In this document: positions 1-5,364 of the stretch, piece by piece
Numbering within the stretch: the first letter of the stretch is position 1
Layout: each line of letters opens with the position of its first letter
NCBI GenBank assembly: GCA_007128345.1
Contig: SKXS01000263.1
Location: 1-6,440, forward strand
Length of the DNA: 6,440 bases
Direction: 5' to 3'
Source of the DNA: Spirochaetia bacterium
GTDB lineage: Bacteria; Spirochaetota; Spirochaetia; PWKH01
Position numbers and translations under genes: made by a program
Notes under the pieces: model-generated
Told to the model about the DNA's origin: nothing
Databases searched by the model: none
Seen by the model: the letters and a program-made list of their open reading frames with translations, nothing else

Positions 1-7
1 ACAACCC

Positions 8-859
8 ATGGTACAATGCGCCATGGACCTCATAGACCTGGCACTTCAGGAAGACCTCGGTGATGCGGGTGATGTCACCAGCGAGGCAATATTCGGCAAA
101 GAGACCGGCAGTTTCACGGTTACGTCCAAGGATACCGGTATTCTCTGCGGCACCCGGGTTTGTATATCCGTATGCGCACGCATTGATCCGGGAATCACCG
201 TTACGCTGCATAAGCAGGACGGGGACCGTCTTGCAAAAGGAGATACGGTTGCCTCCATTACCGGGAGAGTATCATCAATTCTTGCTGCCGAACGTACGGC
301 ACTCAACTTCCTCTCACACCTCAGCGGGATCGCGACGAAAACCCATGCATTTGTCCGCCAATCCGGCGGCAGGGTACGCATCATGGATACCCGCAAGACT
401 ATCCCGGGTCTCCGGGAGCTGGAGAAATACGCCGTAGCCTGCGGCGGAGGGGAAAACCACCGGAGGGGACTCTATGACATGGTGCTTATCAAGGACAACC
501 ACATTGACGCGGCGGGGGGCATCACCCAGGCTGTGCAGGCGGTGAAACGTCGATGGGGAGATATGTACTTCATCGAGGTTGAGACCCGAAACCTCCCGGA
601 GGTGACCGAAGCCCTGTCCTGCGGCGCAGACCGCATTATGCTCGACAACATGGATATCTCCGTCATCTGTGAGGCAGTGAAGCGTATCTCGGGGAGAGCG
701 GAAATTGAAGCATCCGGCAATATGAGCAGAGAACGCATACAGGAGCTTGCCGATGCAGGAGTTGACTGCATCTCCTTCGGTGAACTCACCCATACTGTCA
801 AGGCATTTGATTTTTCCTTAAAGAAAAGCGGGAGGCAACGATGGAAAACTCCGACATGA
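8..859 (+). CDS. nadC: Nicotinate-nucleotide pyrophosphorylase (quinolinate phosphoribosyltransferase)
   Basis: The enzyme converts quinolinate and PRPP to nicotinate mononucleotide, CO2 and pyrophosphate, the third dedicated step of de novo NAD synthesis, in the cytosol. The 283 residues match the family's usual length. Family signatures appear in order: EDLGDAGDVTS (15-25), ERTALNFLSHLSGIAT (95-110), DTRKTIPGLRELEKYAV (127-143), GGGENHRRGLYD (146-157), LIKDNHI (160-166), IEVETRN (189-195), IMLDNM (210-215) and EASGNM (234-239). The Arg, Lys and His residues of the DTRKT and KDNH motifs, and the acidic IEVE and LDN positions that line the active site in known structures, are all present. The start is uncertain: ATG at 8 and ATG at 23 are both in frame, neither has a visible ribosome binding site, and the frame stays open to the left edge, so the true start could lie outside. 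The last 19 bases overlap nadA. Confidence 0.96.
   Translation: MVQCAMDLIDLALQEDLGDAGDVTSEAIFGKETGSFTVTSKDTGILCGTRVCISVCARIDPGITVTLHKQDGDRLAKGDTVASITGRVSSILAAERTALNFLSHLSGIATKTHAFVRQSGGRVRIMDTRKTIPGLRELEKYAVACGGGENHRRGLYDMVLIKDNHIDAAGGITQAVQAVKRRWGDMYFIEVETRNLPEVTEALSCGADRIMLDNMDISVICEAVKRISGRAEIEASGNMSRERIQELADAGVDCISFGELTHTVKAFDFSLKKSGRQRWKTPT
830..835 (+). promoter_or_regulatory. Ribosome binding site of nadA
   Basis: GGGAGG ends 5 bases before the ATG at 841 and lies inside the 3' end of nadC. It decides the nadA start in favour of 841. The other in-frame ATG, at 856, forms an ATGA overlap with the nadC stop but has no comparable purine tract in front of it. Confidence 0.7.
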
Positions 860-1905
860 TCAGTGAAGTTAAGGCGATTCGTGACTTCCTCGGGAGTCAG
901 GTGACCATAGCCGCACATCATTACCAGCATCCTGACATTATTGCCTGCGCAGATATTGTGGGGGACTCCTACGGCCTGGCAGTCAGCACCGCATCAAGTT
1001 CCGCTGCCTACATCATCTTCTGCGGTGTGCAGTTCATGGCAGAAAGCGCACGGGTGCTCGCCAAGCCCGGCCAGCATGTGCTCCTTCCCCGTCTTGATGC
1101 GGGATGCCCCATGGCAGACATGATTACCCGCAGGCAGGCAGCTGCCGTGCTCCAGCTAATCGAGGACATCACTGGAGCTGCCCCGGTACCGGTGGTATAC
1201 ATGAATTCCTCGAGCGAAGCCAAGAGCCTTGCGGGAGAGCGGGGAGGCAGCGTCTGCACCAGCAGCAATGCCGTCAAGGTGGTAAGGGAGTACCTGGAGG
1301 AAGGCAGGAGCATCTTCTTCTTTCCGGACCAGCATTTGGGCAGACACACCGCGAAGATGCTCCATATGGCTCCCCAAAGCACAGCCATGGTCTCCAGTGA
1401 TTTTTCTCTGGCATGCCAGGGAGACGAGAAGCTGGCCCGCATGTTCCTCTATGACGGCTGGTGCGAGGTTCACCAGCATTTCCTTCCTGAAGATGTGGCC
1501 GCATTCAGGACGCGGCATCCTGAATCCATAGTCATGGTCCATCCCGAGTGCATGGAAGAGGTGGCCCTCATGGCCGACATGATCGGATCCACCGATCATA
1601 TCCTCAGGGCAGTCTCCTCAGCTCCCGCCGGCAGCGTCATTGGCATCGGCACAGAGAGCACCTTTGTGCACCGACTGGCATCCGAGCATCCGGACAAGAT
1701 TATTGTGCCTCTGCGTGAATCACCGTGCGAAGATATGTGCAGGACATCCCTTTCAAACCTGCTGAGCACCCTCAGGGAAGTCCTGGACCATCATGACCGC
1801 GGCATACCGCTGCGGCGCGAGGTAACCGTGGACGATAAGGTTGCCCGGGGAGCACGCAGAGCTCTTGAGACCATGATACAGATCACCGACGGAGTAAAGC
1901 TATGA
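841..1905 (+). CDS. nadA: Quinolinate synthase, Bacillus-like (type 3) NadA
   Basis: NadA condenses iminoaspartate (from NadB) with dihydroxyacetone phosphate to give quinolinate, using a [4Fe-4S] cluster held by three cysteines. The 354 residues carry the expected landmarks: AHHYQ (25-29), GDS (41-43), GCPMAD with C89, YMNSS (120-124), TSSNA (140-144), FFPDQHLGRHTA (160-171), GWCEVHQHF with C208, HPEC (234-237), GST (249-251), IGTES (269-273) and SPCEDMC with C296. C89, C208 and C296 fit the three cluster ligands. About 43 residues separate LGR from C208, roughly 20 more than in the short Thermotoga or E. coli type. That spacing, with the FFPDQHLGR and SAPAGS stretches, resembles the Bacillus subtilis enzyme as I remember it. 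C300, four residues after C296, is an extra cysteine. The gene overlaps nadC by 19 bases and nadB by 4, so coupled translation is likely. Confidence 0.96.
   Translation: MENSDMISEVKAIRDFLGSQVTIAAHHYQHPDIIACADIVGDSYGLAVSTASSSAAYIIFCGVQFMAESARVLAKPGQHVLLPRLDAGCPMADMITRRQAAAVLQLIEDITGAAPVPVVYMNSSSEAKSLAGERGGSVCTSSNAVKVVREYLEEGRSIFFFPDQHLGRHTAKMLHMAPQSTAMVSSDFSLACQGDEKLARMFLYDGWCEVHQHFLPEDVAAFRTRHPESIVMVHPECMEEVALMADMIGSTDHILRAVSSAPAGSVIGIGTESTFVHRLASEHPDKIIVPLRESPCEDMCRTSLSNLLSTLREVLDHHDRGIPLRREVTVDDKVARGARRALETMIQITDGVKL
1891..1894 (+). promoter_or_regulatory. Ribosome binding site of nadB
   Basis: GGAG lies 7 bases before the ATG at 1902, within the last codons of nadA. It supports that start, whose ATG shares bases with the nadA TGA in an ATGA overlap (1902-1905). 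Confidence 0.55.
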
Positions 1906-3497
1906 GCCGCGTATATGACGTGGTCATAGTCGGATCAGGCATCGCAGGACTCAGCTGTGCGATCATGCTCACAAAACATGGTCTTGACTGCGCTGTGTTC
2001 ACAAAAAGCAGTGAAGTCGATGAAACAGCGACATTGTACGCCCAGGGGGGCATTATTGCAGAAAAGAGCGGCGACACTCCCGAAACGCTTGCCCAGGACA
2101 TCTGGGAGGCGGGCTGCAGGGCTGGACGCAGGGAGGCCATTGAGCTTCTCAGCCGGGAAGGCCCTGGGCTGGTCTTCTCATTTTTGATTGATGAGGCCGG
2201 CATTGCATTCAGTACCGATGCCCAGGGAAATCCTGACTACACCACCGAAGCAGCCCACAGCGCCGCACGAATTGTGCACTATAGGGACCACACGGGAGAG
2301 GCCGTCCAGAAAGGGCTTACCTCCTATGCCGGGCGTCTCGGGGTTGCCGTGCATACCGGCCATACAGCTATAGACCTGATCACCAACAATCACCACTCCC
2401 GGGACATGCAGGAAAAATACCGTCCCCGGGAGGTAATGGGACTGTACGTGCTTGACAACAGCACAGGTGAAGTAAAGACTGTCCTTGCCCATCGGGTGGT
2501 GATAGCCTCCGGAGGTATCGGGAATCTCTATCAGCATACTACCAATCCACCCTCCGCAACCGGCGACGGCATCAGCATGGCCTACCGATCCGGAGCTGAC
2601 GTCATCAATGCGGAGTATGTCCAGTTCCACCCCACAGCGCTCTATCACAAGGACATCAAGCGGTTTCTCATTTCTGAATCGATCAGAGGAGAGGGGGCTC
2701 GCCTTGTAGACCATCAGGGGCATGCATTTATGGATGCATACTCACCCCTCGGCGACCTGGCCCCGCGGGATGTTGTCTCCCGGGCAGTCTATGACCGTAT
2801 GCGCCAGCAGGGGAAAGAATACATGCTCCTTGACCTGGCTCACACCTATCGGGGGTCTGAACCGATTGAAAAGCGGTTTTCCAATACCTATGAAACCTGT
2901 CTGGAAGGCGGTATCGACATCACCCGGGAACCGATTCCAGTGGTTCCCGCGGCCCACTATTTCTGCGGCGGCATTAAGAGCGACTGCAGCGGAAGAAGTT
3001 CGCTGAAAAACCTCTACGCCATCGGCGAGGCATCCTGCACGGGACTGCACGGAGCGAACAGGCTTGCCTCCACATCGCTGCTTGAGGGGCTGCTCTGGGC
3101 CCACCTCGCCGCAGCGGACATCCGGGACAGCTTCTCGCCCATAGACTCCCGCCGGCTGGCACACATCCCCGACTGGGAAACCCCGAAGCATACAGTCCGG
3201 TTTGACCCGCTGTTTTTGCAGCAGGACTTCAGGGCAATCCAGATGACCCTCTGGAACTACTGCGGGATTATCAGGACGACAAAGGGACTCCAGCGCGCCC
3301 GAGCTGATATTGCCTATTACGCCCACAGGATCCTTTCGTTCTACCACGAAGCCCGGCTCAACCGCGACATCATCGAGCTCCGTCACGGTGTGTGCACTGC
3401 AGGAGTCATTGTGGATTCAGCAATCCACAACACCGCATCGCTGGGGTGCCACTGCCGGGAAGCAAACGGCAGCAGAACTTCGTTATACCCTGCTTGA
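1902..3497 (+). CDS. nadB: L-aspartate oxidase
   Basis: This FAD enzyme oxidises L-aspartate to iminoaspartate, the substrate of NadA. The acceptor is O2, or fumarate in anaerobes. At 531 residues it is close to the roughly 540 of E. coli NadB. The FAD-binding GSGIAG lies at 11-16. Family motifs follow: LYAQGG (45-50), EAAHSAARIVH (116-126), ASGGIG (202-207), QFHPTAL (241-247), RGEGARL (262-268), LAPRDVVSRA (286-295), PAAHYFCGG (349-357) and GEASCTGLHGANRLASTSLLEG (from 375). H243, R289, H352 and R387 match the catalytic residues known from E. coli, and E116 matches the glutamate that separates aspartate oxidases from succinate dehydrogenase and fumarate reductase subunits. The usual EGGHS is EAAHS here. 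The C-terminus is unusual: where homologues end with a form of SRGCHYRxDYP, this protein reads SLGCHCRE and then an unrelated ten-residue tail. The 4-base overlap with nadA makes a NadA-NadB supply pair likely. Confidence 0.96.
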   Translation: MSRVYDVVIVGSGIAGLSCAIMLTKHGLDCAVFTKSSEVDETATLYAQGGIIAEKSGDTPETLAQDIWEAGCRAGRREAIELLSREGPGLVFSFLIDEAGIAFSTDAQGNPDYTTEAAHSAARIVHYRDHTGEAVQKGLTSYAGRLGVAVHTGHTAIDLITNNHHSRDMQEKYRPREVMGLYVLDNSTGEVKTVLAHRVVIASGGIGNLYQHTTNPPSATGDGISMAYRSGADVINAEYVQFHPTALYHKDIKRFLISESIRGEGARLVDHQGHAFMDAYSPLGDLAPRDVVSRAVYDRMRQQGKEYMLLDLAHTYRGSEPIEKRFSNTYETCLEGGIDITREPIPVVPAAHYFCGGIKSDCSGRSSLKNLYAIGEASCTGLHGANRLASTSLLEGLLWAHLAAADIRDSFSPIDSRRLAHIPDWETPKHTVRFDPLFLQQDFRAIQMTLWNYCGIIRTTKGLQRARADIAYYAHRILSFYHEARLNRDIIELRHGVCTAGVIVDSAIHNTASLGCHCREANGSRTSLYPA

Positions 3498-3521
3498 CAA
3501 ATTAGGATATTTGGCGAAAAT
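3494..3521 (+). promoter_or_regulatory. Candidate sigma-70-type promoter after nadB
   Basis: A perfect TTGACA sits at 3494-3499, overlapping the nadB stop codon. The best -10 candidate is GAAAAT at 3516-3521 (four of six consensus bases, 16-base spacer). It would give the DHH phosphoesterase its own transcript, starting about 60 bases before its ATG. The -10 box is weak and a perfect hexamer can arise by chance, so this is only a candidate. Confidence 0.3.
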
Positions 3522-3539
3522 TGAAACGTGCGAAAACTG
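3514..3539 (+). repeat. Pair of near-identical 10-base direct repeats
   Basis: GCGAAAATTG (3514-3523) and GCGAAAACTG (3530-3539) differ at one base and are 16 bases apart. They lie in the non-coding gap between nadB and the DHH gene, the first overlapping the candidate -10 box. The placement would suit an operator bound by a dimer on nearly the same face of DNA, but no regulator is identified and two short repeats may be chance. Confidence 0.35.
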
Positions 3540-3575
3540 CCCGCGGTCTTCATATGAGCACTGGGCTTTGAGTAC

Positions 3576-3580
3576 GAGGA
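3576..3580 (+). promoter_or_regulatory. Ribosome binding site of the DHH phosphoesterase gene
   Basis: GAGGA lies 7 bases before the ATG at 3588 but only 1 base before the in-frame TTG at 3582. This favours ATG 3588 as the true start and makes the protein two residues shorter than the longest reading. Confidence 0.6.
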
Positions 3581-3587
3581 ATTGCAA

Positions 3588-4556
3588 ATGGCATCATTTT
3601 TCCAGCTTCTTTATGTGCTGGATCACCAGAGACCTCTGTATATCCAGACCCATGACTTCCCGGACCATGATGCGCTCTCAAGCGCCTACGGACTGCAGCA
3701 GCTGCTGAAATACCACGGGTACTCCGCGGTGATCATCTATTCCGGTTCCATCATACGGGGAGACCTGCAGGATTTCATGTCAATCCTCGCCATCCCCGCT
3801 GAGCAGTCATCGGTGTGCACGACCTCTAAAGACGATCAGCTCATCATCGTGGACGGATGTCCTGGAAACCGGAACATCCGGGACCTCGGCAGCACAGTGG
3901 TCGCTGTGATCGATCACCACCCGATGGAGTCCGGAAAACTCCCCAATGCTCCCTTCGTGGATATCCGGCCGGACTACGGTTCGTGCTCAACCATCATTGC
4001 CTCGTACTATCGCGAAGCCCAGGTGGAGATGTCCAAGAATGTGGCTACCGCATTCCTTGCAGGCCTCTACATCGATACCTCGTTTCTGACCCGCGGTGTG
4101 AGCAAGCAGGACATTGAGCTGATCAACCAGTGCTATCCCATCGCTGACCGGGAATACATGAGCATCCATGTCCGCAACAAGATCCAGTCATCAGACCTCC
4201 CCTACTTCCGGTATCTTTTGAAGCACCTCATCATCGCCGACTTGTGCTGCTTCTGTTTCATTCCCCAGGGGTGCGAACAGAATCTCATGGGAATCCTCGC
4301 TGACTTCTGCCTGGGCATCCAGGAAGTCCGGTTTGTGGTCCTAGCGGCAAGGAATGACGGATCATACAGCATCTCCGCGAGAAGCGAAAAGACCGGATGG
4401 GATGCGGCGGAGATCGTGAAGGCCCTCATCGAACCAACAGGGTTCGGCGGCGGGCACGCACACATGGCGGGAGGGATCATTAAAAACGATCCTGATTTTT
4501 CCCCGGAAAAGTTCAGGGATCAGCTCTACGCGCTTATCAAGACGCTCCCCAGGTAG
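3588..4556 (+). CDS. DHH/DHHA1 family phosphoesterase (NrnA/RecJ-like)
   Basis: The protein is a predicted Mn-dependent cytosolic phosphoesterase of 322 residues, about the length of single-unit NrnA-type proteins (nanoRNase/pAp phosphatase), with no extra membrane, CBS or OB segment visible. The N-terminal DHH domain shows motif I as HDFPDHDALSSA (22-33), motif II as LIIVDG (85-90), motif III as IDHHP (108-112) and motif IV as LAGLYIDT (157-164). The C-terminal DHHA1 domain ends in FGGGHAHMAGG (286-296), the substrate-binding GGGH motif. All metal-binding Asp and His positions appear intact, so it should be active. The substrate cannot be told from sequence: short oligonucleotides, pAp, or a cyclic or linear dinucleotide are all known for the family. 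Four cysteines cluster between the domains (C220, C221, C223, C229), which is not a family hallmark I know. The ATG at 3588 is preferred over TTG at 3582 on ribosome binding site spacing. A TatD-family gene follows after 6 bases. Confidence 0.9.
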   Translation: MASFFQLLYVLDHQRPLYIQTHDFPDHDALSSAYGLQQLLKYHGYSAVIIYSGSIIRGDLQDFMSILAIPAEQSSVCTTSKDDQLIIVDGCPGNRNIRDLGSTVVAVIDHHPMESGKLPNAPFVDIRPDYGSCSTIIASYYREAQVEMSKNVATAFLAGLYIDTSFLTRGVSKQDIELINQCYPIADREYMSIHVRNKIQSSDLPYFRYLLKHLIIADLCCFCFIPQGCEQNLMGILADFCLGIQEVRFVVLAARNDGSYSISARSEKTGWDAAEIVKALIEPTGFGGGHAHMAGGIIKNDPDFSPEKFRDQLYALIKTLPR

Positions 4557-4562
4557 TCTGCC

Positions 4563-5357
4563 ATGCAGTATGTAGACACCCACTTCCATACCCTCCACTT
4601 TCTGCCTAAAGAGACTCCCGCATATGACATATTCAATGAACTGAAGCTGTCGGGGTTTGCCGGGGGCATAGATGCGGGCACCCACCCGGACGATATCCCC
4701 CTGCGCAGGGATGTGCTTGAAGGGGTGCCGGGGATACGCCTGTCAGGGGGCATCCATCCCGGATGCCTGCGGAATCACAGCCTGGAAGCACTCGAAGAGT
4801 CCATGGATGAACTCTACCGGTGGGCACGCAACGGCACCATATGCGCAGTCGGAGAATGCGGGATTGACAGATACCGGAACCACGGGACACTGGAAGATCA
4901 GATGCAGCTGTTTCGCATGCAGCTGGAGGCGGCCCGTGCACTGGATCTCCCGGTGATCATCCACAACCGTGAAGCGGACCGTGAGATTTTCAAAGCCCTT
5001 GAGGAGATACGCCCCGAAGCAGGCGGTATCATGCACTGTTTCTCTTCAGATGCTGAGACCGCCGAGCGCTCAGCCGCATTGGGCATGCATGTATCATTTG
5101 CAGGGAACCTTACCTATAGAAGGAACTCAGGCCTCAGGCAGGCTGCGCAAGCGGTCCCCCTGGAGTTCCTGCTTGCGGAAACCGACAGCCCCTACCTCTC
5201 TCCCGAACCGATGCGGGGCAGGCCGAACCATCCGGGCAATGTGGTGTACGTCTACCAGGCGCTCGCGCAAATCAGGGACATGGCTGTTGAAGTGCTCATG
5301 GAATCTGTCTGTGCTTCCCTGGATCGACTTTTGACCAGGGACGAAAGGACCCGGTAA
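4563..5357 (+). CDS. TatD family metal-dependent hydrolase (putative DNase)
   Basis: TatD proteins are cytosolic TIM-barrel hydrolases of the amidohydrolase superfamily. Several have metal-dependent 3'-5' DNase activity linked to DNA repair or turnover; others have no known substrate. The 264 residues match the family length. Metal-site motifs occur in order: DTHFH (5-9), GIHPG with H65, VGECGID with E98, IIHNRE with H134, MHCFSS with H158, and ETDSPYL with D208, followed by RGRPNHPGNV (218-227), also typical. All expected metal ligands are present. The start at 4563 puts DTHFH close to the N-terminus, as usual. It lies 6 bases after the stop of the DHH gene, with only a weak AGG upstream, so translation may depend on ribosomes ending the upstream gene. 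The neighbouring DHH phosphoesterase hints at a shared role in nucleic-acid turnover, but this is inference. The exact subgroup (TatD, YcfH or YjjV type) cannot be settled by eye, so no symbol is given. Confidence 0.92.
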   Translation: MQYVDTHFHTLHFLPKETPAYDIFNELKLSGFAGGIDAGTHPDDIPLRRDVLEGVPGIRLSGGIHPGCLRNHSLEALEESMDELYRWARNGTICAVGECGIDRYRNHGTLEDQMQLFRMQLEAARALDLPVIIHNREADREIFKALEEIRPEAGGIMHCFSSDAETAERSAALGMHVSFAGNLTYRRNSGLRQAAQAVPLEFLLAETDSPYLSPEPMRGRPNHPGNVVYVYQALAQIRDMAVEVLMESVCASLDRLLTRDERTR

Positions 5358-5364
5358 CGTACCC

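Noticed and set aside
314..930. Overlapping minus-strand open frames (159 and 152 codons) opposite nadC and the start of nadA
   Set aside because: The plus-strand genes have full family motifs across the same bases; the antisense readings have none and no ribosome binding site I can support.
1579..1599. Perfect 8-base inverted repeat (ATGATCGG, 5-base loop, CCGATCAT) inside nadA
   Set aside because: It falls in a conserved coding stretch (DMIGSTDHI) and about one such stem is expected by chance in a window of this size.
2742..3386. Open frame of 214 codons on the minus strand, antisense to nadB
   Set aside because: It lies wholly within a strongly supported nadB reading, shows no recognisable motif, and long antisense frames are common in G+C-rich coding DNA.
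3452..3472. Hairpin CTGCCG / CGGCAG near the end of nadB, considered as a terminator
   Set aside because: The stem is only 6 base pairs with a 9-base loop, it lies before the nadB stop, and no T-run follows.
3310..3708. Open frame of 132 codons bridging the end of nadB, the gap and the start of the DHH gene
   Set aside because: It is out of frame with both real genes and overlaps conserved parts of each. It is noted only because it means an indel at the nadB end cannot be excluded by stop codons.
3906..3917. 12-base perfect palindrome GTGATCGATCAC
   Set aside because: It encodes the VIDH part of the invariant DHH motif, and palindromes of this size are expected once or twice by chance in 6.4 kb.
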